The translations under genes were made by a program, and so were the position numbers. Below the pieces are notes generated by a model. It saw only the letters and a program-made list of their open reading frames with translations. It was not told the DNA's origin and did not search any database. From the NCBI GenBank assembly GCA_031549085.1, contig JAVBQL010000008.1:60941-124940 (forward strand): a DNA stretch of 64,000 bases, given 5' to 3'. How positions within the stretch are numbered: the first letter of the stretch is position 1; every line of letters begins with the position of its first letter. This document shows, in pieces, positions 41,231 to 50,617 of the stretch. This DNA is from JAVBQL01 sp031549085. GTDB taxonomy: Bacteria; Spirochaetota; GWE2-31-10; MWDO01.

Positions 41231-43507
41231 GTGTTTAATATAAAAAATATCAATATTATAAACTTTTGGAAAAAACTAAAAATACAGCCTAAATTATTAA
41301 TCATAATACTGACATCATCAATCATTCCAATTATATTGATCGCAGTGCTAACTTCAGTTAATATATATAGACACTTGGAGACTCAAGAGCACACCTTCTA
41401 TACAGCATTACTAACACAGGTACAAAACAATATTGACTATCTATATGATCAAAATGCAAGAGCGATGTCAAACATTGCAGATATGAGTCTTGTTCAATCC
41501 GTTGTATTTTCTCCAATTAAGCCAGATGTAAAAATAGAAAATGAAAATACTCAAAAACTCATGGGAGCAAACAACAATCAAAGTTTGAGAAAATTTATAG
41601 AGGAGCGGATGGGAGGAAATTTCTGTATCTTTGAACTTGATAGGCCATCTACATCAAGTAATACAGACTATACATCATATATATATAACACCAACATTGC
41701 CTATCCAAATATTGAAAAACTTATAGAAGACCCTCTATTTTTAAAGGTAAAAGGGGATAATAAACTAAAATCAGTATTTGGTATGCTTAAACCAAGAGTT
41801 TTACGCGGGGGAATAAAAACTGATAAATCCCCTGTTATAATATATCCATACTATAAAGATATCCCAGAAAATGATACTGATACATTTGAGAAATTTTTTA
41901 TATATGTTATGCCTCCTGATACAATGAGAAATATATATAGAGATATAGAACCCATGAAATTTGGAACTCTATACATACTTGATAAGGATAACAATTTAAT
42001 CGCTTTTAACCATCCAGATGATGATGATAACTACTACAATTCTGATACAAATATGTATGAGCTTGGTGATGAACCTACAAAAATAGAGGGAGACCCACTA
42101 GAATTTTCTGACTATCAAATGCTAAATATTGATAGAGAGATATTAAATACAAAATATGTAAAGAGAATGCTAAACTCCATAGACAATAGAGATATCCCTA
42201 AGTTTTTAACAGCCAAAGAGTTTAAACAATATATCATAGCTAAACTCTCTACAAATGAAGACAAGAGAATGTTTCATGAACTCTATGAAAAAGATAGAGA
42301 TGGAAACTATGTGCTAGAAAGAAAGCTTGAAAAAGAGGAGATAGAAGAGGGAACATATATACTAGAAGATATAGGTTTCTTTAATAGATACTCAAGAGAA
42401 AAACAGTATATCACATTTAACAAAAAAACTTTTCTTACAATAGCAAGGTATAGTGATGTATCTGGCACAAAGTTTGTCTATTTTCATCCAGTAAAACAGA
42501 TTCAAAAACCTATTTTGCAAATTATTTTAATAATATCAATACTCTCAATTATTGTAATTCTTGTATTGATAATTTTGAGTATTTCATTTAGTAAAACATT
42601 TACAAAGCCAATCAAAGTATTGGCCGATGCAACTGGAATAATCGCCAATGGTGACTATACTCACTTTATATCAATAGCTCAAAAAGATGAAATTGGAGAT
42701 CTCTCAACCAATTTTAACCAAATGATAAGAAATATAAAAGCTTTTCAAGACAAACTTTTATCTGCAGAGAGGGAGAAATCTGAACTTGAATTGGCATCAA
42801 AAATTCAGACTTGTCTATTGCCAAAGGTTCAAGAGAGAGAATTTTATGAGCTTACCGCAAGAATGATTCCAGCATCTGAAGTTGGTGGAGACTACTATGA
42901 TTTTATAGGTGAAGCAGATGGAAAAATATGGCTTGGAATTGGAGACGTTTCGGGACATGGACTCACCTCTGGACTCATTATGATGATGGCTCAAACTGGA
43001 TTTAATACAATATTATTAAACAATCCAACAATCAGTGCAAGTGATCTCATTTCACAAGTCAACAAAGTAATGTACCAAAATATAAAAGAGCGTATGGGTG
43101 AAGATCACTTTATGACCCTCTCATTTATGGTTGCTGATAAGGATGGAACTGTAAAGTACTCTGGTGCACACCTTGATGTGCTTATATATAGAAAGAAAAC
43201 CAAAACTGTTGAAAGAATAGAGACTGTTGGGGTATGGCTTGGTCTTCTTCCTGATATTACTGGAAATATGAGTGATATGGAATTTACGCTTGAGCAGGGA
43301 GACACCGTCCTTCTCTACACAGATGGTCTAATAGAGGCAACCAATAGCAAAAATGAACAATATGATATGGGACGCCTAATAGATAAATTTCAAGAGAGTG
43401 GTGAGCAGTCGCTAAAAGATATTGAGCAGGGAATTGTTGATGATGTATTCAATTTCTTAAGTGAACAAAAAGATGATATTACTTTTGTTATAATGAGGAA
43501 AAAATAG
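41231..43507 (+). CDS. Sensor with HAMP and PP2C/SpoIIE-type phosphatase domain
   Basis: This is a 758-residue transmembrane phosphatase started by GTG with AAGGAG before it. A first membrane helix (about 18-42) and a second (about 430-455) bracket a large extracytoplasmic sensor region. A HAMP domain follows (FTKPIKVLADATGIIANGDY), then a helical linker (SELELASKIQTCLLPKVQER), then the RsbU/SpoIIE phosphatase with metal-binding VGGDYYDFI, GIGDVSGHGLTSGL and KDDITFVIM. Such proteins dephosphorylate STAS anti-sigma antagonists. The STAS protein at 62.8 kb and HATPase at 56.5 kb are candidate partners. Confidence 0.9.
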   Translation: MFNIKNINIINFWKKLKIQPKLLIIILTSSIIPIILIAVLTSVNIYRHLETQEHTFYTALLTQVQNNIDYLYDQNARAMSNIADMSLVQSVVFSPIKPDVKIENENTQKLMGANNNQSLRKFIEERMGGNFCIFELDRPSTSSNTDYTSYIYNTNIAYPNIEKLIEDPLFLKVKGDNKLKSVFGMLKPRVLRGGIKTDKSPVIIYPYYKDIPENDTDTFEKFFIYVMPPDTMRNIYRDIEPMKFGTLYILDKDNNLIAFNHPDDDDNYYNSDTNMYELGDEPTKIEGDPLEFSDYQMLNIDREILNTKYVKRMLNSIDNRDIPKFLTAKEFKQYIIAKLSTNEDKRMFHELYEKDRDGNYVLERKLEKEEIEEGTYILEDIGFFNRYSREKQYITFNKKTFLTIARYSDVSGTKFVYFHPVKQIQKPILQIILIISILSIIVILVLIILSISFSKTFTKPIKVLADATGIIANGDYTHFISIAQKDEIGDLSTNFNQMIRNIKAFQDKLLSAEREKSELELASKIQTCLLPKVQEREFYELTARMIPASEVGGDYYDFIGEADGKIWLGIGDVSGHGLTSGLIMMMAQTGFNTILLNNPTISASDLISQVNKVMYQNIKERMGEDHFMTLSFMVADKDGTVKYSGAHLDVLIYRKKTKTVERIETVGVWLGLLPDITGNMSDMEFTLEQGDTVLLYTDGLIEATNSKNEQYDMGRLIDKFQESGEQSLKDIEQGIVDDVFNFLSEQKDDITFVIMRKK

Positions 43508-43554
43508 AATTTTGCTCTTTACCTTAGTATTAAAATAAAAATATTCAAATTTTA

Positions 43555-43607
43555 AAGCTACTATTTTTGTTTGAAGAATCATTACAAAAATAGTAGCTTT
43601 TTGTTTT
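43555..43607 (+). terminator. 16-bp stem terminator
   Basis: AAGCTACTATTTTTGT (43555-43570) pairs perfectly with ACAAAAATAGTAGCTT (43584-43599), followed by T-rich sequence. Confidence 0.85.
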
Positions 43608-43669
43608 AAAAATGATAAATTACAAATATTTTAAATATAAAAGATAATTAATAAGAGTAGGTATTTATA

Positions 43670-44752
43670 ATGTCAGCTATCAAAAATATAATTAAAAAAA
43701 TATATTATACCCTAAATCCAGCAATGAAGAAGATGGATAGAATGGAGAAGCTTTTAGAAAACAAATTGCTCCCTCAATATAGAGGTTTTGATGAGACAAT
43801 AACCATAATAGATATGGATGGATTTTGGGGACCCAATTTTAAAGAGTATTTTATAACAGAGAATATGCCTGAAAGAATAGCTCTCCTAAAAAAAGATTTA
43901 GATAAAAAATCGATAGAGGTTGTTGATAATAAAATTGAACACTTTCTAAACTTTCCCCTATCTAAAAAATATATAGGACACTTTAGGGTTGATACAAAAG
44001 ATATACTATATACAAAAGAAGAGCTAATTGAAGCTGAAACATATAGAAAAAACCGTGATAAAATATTAGAAAAATATAGCGGCGATTTTAATGGAATGTC
44101 TCCAGAAATATTTTACTATCACCATGGTTTAAAACTGCTCCCAGAAACAGCTCTTGATTACATAAAAGGTAGAGACTTTTTAGATATAGGGGCATTTCTA
44201 GGAGATAGCAGTGTTGTGTTTAACGAATATTCTCCCTCTAAAGTTTATGCTTTTGAGATACTTGATGTAAAAGAGAGATACTACTCAAACCTAAAAGCAA
44301 ACAATATTGAGATAAGCAAATATGAGTTTATTAGTAAAGGGGTCTCAAAAGAGCATGGCAAAATAAAATTGGAAAAAAGTGATTCTATCAACACAGAAAC
44401 TATCATAAAAAATAGTGACACTGATAATTTCTCTATGAGTGACAATAAAAGAGAGGTAGAGATTGTAAAACTAGATGACTACTTTAAAGATAATAAAAAT
44501 ATTGGACTTATTAAGATAGATATAGAGGGTGCGGAGTATGATGCAATATTAGGTTTGGAAAATATAATAAAAAATCAGACTCCACTTATGCTGCTCTCCA
44601 TATATCACACCCCAAAAGAATTTTTTGAACTTAAACCTTTAATAGAAAAAATGAATCCAAACTACAAATTTATCATTAGAAATCTACATTTGGATAATGC
44701 TGATCATATGGAGACTACACTTATATGTATCCCTAAATCTATTGAAGAATAA
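43670..44752 (+). CDS. FkbM-type methyltransferase, first copy
   Basis: This 360-residue protein has an N-terminal helical region (about 1-150) that is specific to this pair, then a FkbM methyltransferase domain: FLDIGAFLGDSSVVF as the SAM motif, SKVYAFEILDVKERYYSNL, and VKLDDYFKDNKNIGLIKIDI with EGAEYDAILGLE. FkbM enzymes methylate hydroxyls of sugars, lipids or polyketides. The opening MSAIKNIIKKIYYTLNPAMK is nearly identical in copy two. It is bounded by terminators on both sides, so each copy is its own unit. The substrate is unknown; surface glycan decoration is a reasonable guess. Confidence 0.8.
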   Translation: MSAIKNIIKKIYYTLNPAMKKMDRMEKLLENKLLPQYRGFDETITIIDMDGFWGPNFKEYFITENMPERIALLKKDLDKKSIEVVDNKIEHFLNFPLSKKYIGHFRVDTKDILYTKEELIEAETYRKNRDKILEKYSGDFNGMSPEIFYYHHGLKLLPETALDYIKGRDFLDIGAFLGDSSVVFNEYSPSKVYAFEILDVKERYYSNLKANNIEISKYEFISKGVSKEHGKIKLEKSDSINTETIIKNSDTDNFSMSDNKREVEIVKLDDYFKDNKNIGLIKIDIEGAEYDAILGLENIIKNQTPLMLLSIYHTPKEFFELKPLIEKMNPNYKFIIRNLHLDNADHMETTLICIPKSIEE

Positions 44753-44777
44753 ACACAGTAATTTGTTCATTATGTTT

Positions 44778-44823
44778 GCTACTCCTATTTCAAAAAAATG
44801 ATAGCAAAAAAGAGTAGCTTTTT
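44778..44823 (+). terminator. Terminator between the FkbM copies
   Basis: GCTACTC (44778-44784) pairs with GAGTAGC (44812-44818), followed by T5. The same closing motif GAGTAGCTTTTT recurs after copy two. Confidence 0.7.
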
Positions 44824-44874
44824 CTAAAAAAAATGATAAAATATAACTAATGAATTACAAAGCAGGTTTTTATA

Positions 44875-45948
44875 ATGTCAGCTATCAAAAATATAATTAA
44901 AAAAATATATTATGCCCTAAATCCAGCAATGAAGAAGATTGCAAGAATAGAGACTCTTATAGAGGAGAGAACCCTTTTAAAAGATAAGGGTTTCAACACT
45001 AAAATAACAATATTGGATCTAGGTAGCTTTTGGGGAGCAAATTTCAAAGAGTATTTTATAACAGAGAATATGCCAGAGAGAATAGCCCTCCTAAAGAGAG
45101 GATTAGATGAAAAATCTATCGAGGTTATTAATAATAAAATTAGACATTTCCTTAATTTCCCTTTAGCTACAGATACAAAATATGTGGCACACTTTAGGGT
45201 TGATACAAAAGATATATTATATACAGAAAATGAACTTATAGAAAATAAGATGTACAAAAAAAATTACTCTGAGCTGATCAATAAGTATAGGGGAAATTTT
45301 GATGTAATCTCTCCAGAGACATTTTACTACCATCATGGCTTGAAATTGCTATCAGAAGCAGCTATTAACTATATAAAAGGCAAAGATTTTCTAGATATAG
45401 GGGCATTTCTGGGAGAGAGCAGCACTGTGTTTAGTGAATATTCTCCCTCTAAAGTTTATGCTTTTGAAATACTTGATGTAAAAGATAGATACTACTCAAA
45501 CCTAAAAGCAAACAATATTGACATAAGTAAATATGAGTTTATTAACAAAGGGGTCTCAAAAGAGTATAGCAAAATAGAATTGGAAGATAGTGAGTTAATA
45601 AGTACAGAAACAAATATAAAAAATAGTGACAATTTTAATATAAACTGTGCAAGAGAGATAGAAATTGTAAAACTAGATGACTACTTTAAAGATAATAAAA
45701 ATATTGGGCTTATTAAAATGGATATAGAGGGAGCTGAATATGATGCAATATTGGGTTTGGAAAATATAATAAAAAACCAGACTCCACTTATGTTGCTCTC
45801 CATATATCACACCCCAAAAGAATTTTTTGAGCTTAAACCTTTAATAGAAAAAATGAATCCAAACTACAAATTTATCATTAGAAATCTACATTTGGATAAT
45901 GCTGATCATATGGAGACTACACTTATATGTATCCCTAAATCTATTTAA
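44875..45948 (+). CDS. FkbM-type methyltransferase, second copy
   Basis: This 357-residue paralog of the preceding gene has the same layout: FLDIGAFLGESSTVF, SKVYAFEILDVKDRYYSNL and VKLDDYFKDNKNIGLIKMDI with EGAEYDAILGLE. From about the FkbM C-terminal third to the stop the two proteins are practically identical, and the DNA is nearly so, whereas residues 20-140 and 230-260 have diverged. That mosaic pattern points to gene conversion or a selective sweep of the variable parts. The first 16 codons are also nearly identical at the DNA level. Confidence 0.8.
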   Translation: MSAIKNIIKKIYYALNPAMKKIARIETLIEERTLLKDKGFNTKITILDLGSFWGANFKEYFITENMPERIALLKRGLDEKSIEVINNKIRHFLNFPLATDTKYVAHFRVDTKDILYTENELIENKMYKKNYSELINKYRGNFDVISPETFYYHHGLKLLSEAAINYIKGKDFLDIGAFLGESSTVFSEYSPSKVYAFEILDVKDRYYSNLKANNIDISKYEFINKGVSKEYSKIELEDSELISTETNIKNSDNFNINCAREIEIVKLDDYFKDNKNIGLIKMDIEGAEYDAILGLENIIKNQTPLMLLSIYHTPKEFFELKPLIEKMNPNYKFIIRNLHLDNADHMETTLICIPKSI

Positions 45949-45981
45949 GGATAAACATATTAGATATTTAAACCACTCTTT

Positions 45982-46018
45982 CTACTCTAAAAATCATCAC
46001 AAAAAGAGTAGCTTTTTG
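45982..46018 (+). terminator. Terminator after the second FkbM gene
   Basis: CTACTCT (45982-45988) pairs with AGAGTAG (46005-46011), followed by CTTTTTG. It is related to the terminator after the first copy. Confidence 0.65.
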
Positions 46019-46123
46019 TTTTAAAAAGTATTAGAATAATATATAAGAGAATATTAACACAAATTACACATAGTTTGATTTAACACACATTCATAATAAA
46101 ATATTCTTTGGAGGCGTTTTTTT

Positions 46124-47584
46124 ATGACAAAAAAATTTTTTAAATTTGTAATAGCACTATTTTTGATATCAGTTACGCTGAGTCTGAATGGTGCAGGAAG
46201 AGGCGAAGATGGTATAATACCAGCAGCTATGACAGGAACAATTGCTGATTTGCAAAAAAGTTTGCATGATATAGCAAAAGAGGTAACCCCAAGCGTTGTC
46301 TTTATCGGTACTGAAAAGACAATTACACAAAATTATATGGATCCCTTTGAATTTTTCTTTAACCCACCAAGTAGGAACAATCAAAACAACCAAAAAGGAA
46401 ATGAGAGAAAATTTAAACAGAGCGGACTTGGATCTGGAGTTATCTATCAAAAGAAGGGAAAAGTATACTATATAGTTACGAACAACCATGTTATTGAGGG
46501 AGCTGACGCTATAAAAGTAAGTATCGACCAAAAAAAATTTTATGAAGCAACAATTATGGGAAGCGACCCCGAGACAGACGTTGCCATAATAAAGATAGAG
46601 ACCCCCGATAACCTAAAGGTTGCATCATTTGGCAACTCCGATAAAGTTGGTGTTGCAGATTTTGTCTCTGCTATTGGAAACCCTTTTGGACTATCAGGTA
46701 CAATGACCTTTGGAATTGTTAGTGCTATTGGAAGAAGCGATCTAATGAACGATAAATTATCCCTAACAGATTTTATCCAAACAGATGCAGCAATAAATCC
46801 CGGCAATTCAGGCGGACCGCTAATCAATATAGATGGTGAGGTTATTGGAATAAATACTCTGATTTATAGCCAAACAGGTGGAAGTGTTGGAATTGGTTTT
46901 GCCATACCTATCAATGTGGTTAAGAGTGTAGCTACAGAGATAATTGAGAAGGGAAAGAAGAGCATTGACCATGGATTTTTGGGTATTACCTATATGGGTA
47001 TAGATGAAGAGTCCGCAAAGACCCTCTCTTTGGGAAGTGCAAATGGAATGCTTGTAAGAGAGGTGTTCAAGGGAAGTCCAGCAGAGAAGGCAGATATAAA
47101 AGTTGGTGATGTTATACTTGAAGCAAATGGCAAAAAATTGGATAAAATGAGCGACCTATCAAGAATCGTTGGAACAGCATCTCCTGGTGCAAAAATAAAC
47201 TTCAAGATACAGAGAGATGGAAAAACAATCTCTAAAGATGTTGTAATTGGAAACAGAAATGAGATGACAGGAAAATCTTCTGATGACTCTTCAGGTAAAA
47301 AATCATCATTGGATGACTATGGAATAGATGTAAGCGATATGAATAAACAACTTAAAAACAACTATAAAATTGGAGATAATGTAACCGGAGTTGTTGTAAC
47401 CACTGTATTAAGAGGTGGATTGGCTTCAAGAGCTGGACTTACCGAGGGGGATGTTATCTTTAAGGTAAACACCAAAAAGATAAATAACGTGAACGATCTT
47501 ACAAAAGAGCTTGAGAGCAACAAGGATAGAACCAACTACTTCTTTATTATTAGAGATAATAAAGAGCAGATAATATTAATGTAA
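46124..47584 (+). CDS. degP: HtrA/DegP-type periplasmic serine protease
   Basis: This is a 486-residue exported protease and chaperone for misfolded envelope proteins. A signal peptide (about 1-24) is followed by the trypsin-like domain with His122 in TNNHVIEGAD, Asp152 in ETDVAIIKIE and Ser229 in NPGNSGGPL. Two PDZ domains follow (GFLGITYMGID through VGDVILEANGKKLDKMSD, and VVTTVLRGGLASRAGL through GDVIFKVNTKKIN). The Q-rich linker between about 82 and 100 (SRNNQNNQKG) corresponds to the LA loop. It is monocistronic with a terminator. A stress promoter cannot be identified by eye. Confidence 0.95.
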   Translation: MTKKFFKFVIALFLISVTLSLNGAGRGEDGIIPAAMTGTIADLQKSLHDIAKEVTPSVVFIGTEKTITQNYMDPFEFFFNPPSRNNQNNQKGNERKFKQSGLGSGVIYQKKGKVYYIVTNNHVIEGADAIKVSIDQKKFYEATIMGSDPETDVAIIKIETPDNLKVASFGNSDKVGVADFVSAIGNPFGLSGTMTFGIVSAIGRSDLMNDKLSLTDFIQTDAAINPGNSGGPLINIDGEVIGINTLIYSQTGGSVGIGFAIPINVVKSVATEIIEKGKKSIDHGFLGITYMGIDEESAKTLSLGSANGMLVREVFKGSPAEKADIKVGDVILEANGKKLDKMSDLSRIVGTASPGAKINFKIQRDGKTISKDVVIGNRNEMTGKSSDDSSGKKSSLDDYGIDVSDMNKQLKNNYKIGDNVTGVVVTTVLRGGLASRAGLTEGDVIFKVNTKKINNVNDLTKELESNKDRTNYFFIIRDNKEQIILM

Positions 47585-47603
47585 TATTGACAATCAGATA
47601 TAA

Positions 47604-47640
47604 TTGGGATACTAAATATGGTATCCCAATTTTTATTTTA
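47604..47640 (+). terminator. Terminator between degP and thiC
   Basis: TTGGGATAC (47604-47612) pairs perfectly with GTATCCCAA (47621-47629), then T-rich sequence. It ends only about 10 bases before the thiC start, so thiC must rely on read-through or on a promoter inside the hairpin or upstream. Confidence 0.85.
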
Positions 47641-47650
47641 AGGAAGAATA

Positions 47651-48925
47651 ATGACTCAATTACGAAAAGCAAAAGATAATATTATTACAAAAGAGATGGA
47701 AGAGGCTGCATCAATTGAACCAATAGATTCCGAAAAAATAAGGCTGGGTCTAAAAAATGGGACTATTGTTATACCAAAAAATATAAATCACAATTTTAAA
47801 GCAGTTGCTGTTGGAAAAGATACATATATAAAGGTAAACGCAAATATTGGCATCTCATCAAGAGGCTCTTCACTTGATGATGAGCTAAAAAAACTTGAAG
47901 TTGCAACAAACGCTGGGGCACACTCAATTATGGATCTCTCAACCTGCAATGACTTCCACTACGTAAGAGAAATAAGAAGAGAGATTATAAAAAACTCAAA
48001 AATAATGGTCGGTACTGTCCCAATTTATGAAATTGCAACAAAAATGTTCAGTGAAAAGAAAACAGTTCATGACTTTACAGAAAAAGATATACTAGAAATA
48101 ATAGAGATACAGGCAAAAGAGGGTGTCGATTTTATAACAATACACTGCGGTGTTACAAAGAGTGTACTTGAAAAACTGAAAAAATCTCCTCGTGTATGTG
48201 GCATTGTTTCACGCGGCGGTTCTCTTCTTGCTGAATGGATAAGTAAAAATGGCAAAGAGAATCCATTCTATACTATGTATGATAAGATATTGGATATTGC
48301 ATATGAGTATGATGTTACCCTAAGTCTTGGTGATGGGCTTCGTCCAGGGGCAACTGAAGATGGAACTGACAAAGCACAGATAGAGGAGCTTATAATATTG
48401 GGTGAGCTTGTTGATAGGGCTCGTGAGAGAGATGTTCAAGTTATGGTTGAGGGGCCTGGACATGTTAGATTGAATGACGTTGAGATGAATATAAAGTTGC
48501 AAAAGTCTCTCTGCAAGGGAGCACCATTCTATATACTTGGCCCATTGACCTGTGATATTGCCCCAGGCTATGACCATATAACAAGTGCCATAGGCGGTGC
48601 TGTTGCTGGAATGGCAGGAGCAGATTTCTTGTGCTATGTAACGCCTGCAGAACACCTTCATTTGCCAGGCATCCAAGATGTTCATGATGGAGTTATTGCA
48701 TCTCGCATAGCTGCTCACAGTGCGGACCTTGCTTTGGGCAAGGGAAACACTAGAGAACTAAACTATAAAATGTCACTTGCAAGACAAAAGATCGACTGGG
48801 ATGGTATGAAAGAGTATGCAATTGATAAGAAAAAGGTTGAAGACGCAATAGACAAATATTCATTGAAATCCTCTAATGAGTGTACTATGTGTGGAGAATT
48901 CTGCTCTTTTAAAAGGACATATTAG
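47651..48925 (+). CDS. thiC: ThiC-family radical SAM synthase (phosphomethylpyrimidine synthase)
   Basis: This 424-residue protein is of the short ThiC type. ThiC rearranges aminoimidazole ribotide to the thiamin pyrimidine (HMP-P). Conserved blocks are KVNANIGISS, AHSIMDLSTCNDFHYVR, DFITIHCGVTKSV, TLSLGDGLRPGATEDGTDKA, VMVEGPGHV and FLCYVTPAEHLHLPG. The C-terminal cluster motif is Cys411-x2-Cys414-x3-Cys418 (CTMCGEFC). The paralogous BzaF family makes the B12 lower ligand 5-hydroxybenzimidazole from the same substrate and cannot be excluded. No TPP riboswitch or other thi gene is nearby, which keeps that option open. Confidence 0.85.
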   Translation: MTQLRKAKDNIITKEMEEAASIEPIDSEKIRLGLKNGTIVIPKNINHNFKAVAVGKDTYIKVNANIGISSRGSSLDDELKKLEVATNAGAHSIMDLSTCNDFHYVREIRREIIKNSKIMVGTVPIYEIATKMFSEKKTVHDFTEKDILEIIEIQAKEGVDFITIHCGVTKSVLEKLKKSPRVCGIVSRGGSLLAEWISKNGKENPFYTMYDKILDIAYEYDVTLSLGDGLRPGATEDGTDKAQIEELIILGELVDRARERDVQVMVEGPGHVRLNDVEMNIKLQKSLCKGAPFYILGPLTCDIAPGYDHITSAIGGAVAGMAGADFLCYVTPAEHLHLPGIQDVHDGVIASRIAAHSADLALGKGNTRELNYKMSLARQKIDWDGMKEYAIDKKKVEDAIDKYSLKSSNECTMCGEFCSFKRTY

Positions 48926-48954
48926 TTTTTTAATAACACTATTATATTTCATAT

Positions 48955-48991
48955 AGCTTAATTATCTATTTGCTTGATAGCTAATTAAGCT
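48955..48991 (+). terminator. Stem-loop after thiC
   Basis: AGCTTAATTA (48955-48964) pairs with TAATTAAGCT (48982-48991), extended inside by CTAT/ATAG across one mismatch. It is followed by moderately T-rich sequence. Confidence 0.6.
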
Positions 48992-49110
48992 CTAATTTAT
49001 TATCTTTCTACTTTAGTAGAACTAAAAATTATCTTAAATAATATACAAACAAAAATAGACTAACTTTTCAAAAAAGAGAGTAGAGAAAGCTTTTTTAAAA
49101 CAAAAAATTT

Positions 49111-49139
49111 TTGACAAAAGAGAGTTATTTTTGTATATA
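49111..49139 (+). promoter_or_regulatory. Promoter of the aspartokinase gene
   Basis: TTGACA at 49111-49116, a 17-base spacer, and TATATA at 49134-49139, about 36 bases before the ATG at 49175. Confidence 0.7.
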
Positions 49140-49174
49140 TACTCTAAACGTTTTTATTTAAAAAGGTGTCTTTT

Positions 49175-50599
49175 ATGGGTATAATTGTATCAAAGTTTGG
49201 CGGCTGGGCAAATTCAAGCCCGGAAAATGTAAGAAAATCTTGTGATCTCTTTGTAGATAACAAGGATAGAAAAATAAAGATAAACTCTGCAATAGGAAAA
49301 ATTGAGGGTTTACCAAAAGTTACAGACCTATTGATAGAGGGAACAAACGAGATCTTAAAAACGGGTACCTTTCCAAAAGATATATTTGAAAAAATAAAAC
49401 AGAATCACTACTTCGTATTTGAGCCTTTGGGGATCAAAAGAGCTCAAATTGATGAGATATTATCAATATTAGAAGATTATATAACTAAAAAAGACTCTCT
49501 TGAAGAGGATCACTTTAGAGCATTGATAGTTGGTTCTGGAGAGGAGCTCTTCTCTAGACTTGATGCCATATATATAAGAGAGATAAGAGGCATAAATGCA
49601 CAGTATGTAGACCCAAGAGAGATAGGACACTATCTCTATGGAAATCCACTCGGCGGAAAAATACTTGACGAATCATACAAAAACTTAAGTAAACTTAAAG
49701 AGTATGATGGAGTAATTATCTATCCTGGATTTTTTGCTGTCGATAAGGCAGGACTCCCTATGATATACAGCAGGGGTGGTACTGATAAGACTGCAAGTGA
49801 TGTCGCTGTTGCTGTTCAAGCTTCACTATATGAAAATTGGAAAGATGTTGAGGGGATACTCGCATCAGACCCAAGAGTTGTAAAAAATCCAAAGATGATG
49901 AGTGAGGTAACATATTCAGAAATTAGAGAGCTATCATATATCAGCTTCAATGTTCTTCATCAAGAGGCAATGCTTCCTGTTATGAAGGCTGGTATTCCAA
50001 TCTCACTAAAAGGACTTATAAATCCAAACAATCAAGGGACTACAATATTAAAAAATAGAAAACTTGATAGTAACAACCCAGTAATTGGTATTGCTCATAA
50101 AGAGAATATTTGCTTTATAAATATAGAAAAACAGCTGATGAATGAAGAGGTTGGCTTTGCGCAGAGAGTCCTCTCCATATTTAGAGAACATCAAATATCA
50201 ATAGAGCAGATAACCACTGGTATAGACTCAATTGGTTTGGTAGTTGATATGAATGAGTTTCAAGAGAAGCAGATATATAGTGGTGTGGCTGAAGGAACTA
50301 GAAAAAAGCTCTACATTGATGAGTTTATAAAGCACCTAAACAAGAGACTCTCATCTGATAACGTTCAGGTTAGACCAAACAAGGCTTTGATCTGTGTTGT
50401 TGGTGATGGAATGAGGTCCCATATTGGTGTACTATCCCGTGTAACCAATGCTCTTTCAAAAAATAATATAAACGTTGAAGTTATAGATCAAGGTCCAAGT
50501 GAAAGAAATATCATTATAGGTGTTGACTGCTGTGATGATAAGGATACAGCAAAAAAGGCAGTTCAATTTCTATATGATGAATTCTTTGGAAAAAAATAG
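49175..50599 (+). CDS. Aspartate kinase
   Basis: The ATG at 49175 (AAAAGG upstream) gives 474 residues; an in-frame GTG at 49166 is less likely. Aspartokinase phosphorylates L-aspartate, the first step toward Lys, Thr and Met. Motifs include VSKFGGWANSSPENVRK, YPGFFAVDKAG, YSRGGTDKTASDVAVAVQAS and VEGILASDPRVVKNPK. Two ACT-like regulatory segments lie in the C-terminal 170 residues (GFAQRVLSIFREHQISIEQI; GVLSRVTNALSKNNINVEVI). The layout is that of monofunctional, lysine- or threonine-regulated enzymes. Which effector it senses cannot be read. Confidence 0.93.
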   Translation: MGIIVSKFGGWANSSPENVRKSCDLFVDNKDRKIKINSAIGKIEGLPKVTDLLIEGTNEILKTGTFPKDIFEKIKQNHYFVFEPLGIKRAQIDEILSILEDYITKKDSLEEDHFRALIVGSGEELFSRLDAIYIREIRGINAQYVDPREIGHYLYGNPLGGKILDESYKNLSKLKEYDGVIIYPGFFAVDKAGLPMIYSRGGTDKTASDVAVAVQASLYENWKDVEGILASDPRVVKNPKMMSEVTYSEIRELSYISFNVLHQEAMLPVMKAGIPISLKGLINPNNQGTTILKNRKLDSNNPVIGIAHKENICFINIEKQLMNEEVGFAQRVLSIFREHQISIEQITTGIDSIGLVVDMNEFQEKQIYSGVAEGTRKKLYIDEFIKHLNKRLSSDNVQVRPNKALICVVGDGMRSHIGVLSRVTNALSKNNINVEVIDQGPSERNIIIGVDCCDDKDTAKKAVQFLYDEFFGKK

Positions 50600-50617
50600 A
50601 TTTTACTCAATTTAATT

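Larger units (their letters stand above)
43590..46020 (+). repeat. Tandem duplication of FkbM gene plus terminator
   Basis: The repeated unit includes the gene and its flanking terminator (motif AGTAGCTTTTT followed by A-rich DNA before each ATG), with a period of about 1.2 kb. The near-identical ends and diverged middle distinguish it from the older cassette duplication at 12.7-16.3 kb. Confidence 0.75.

Noticed and set aside
47585..47650. Possible TPP riboswitch before thiC
   Set aside because: Only about 65 bases are available and they are mostly the degP terminator; no CTGAGA-type THI box is present.
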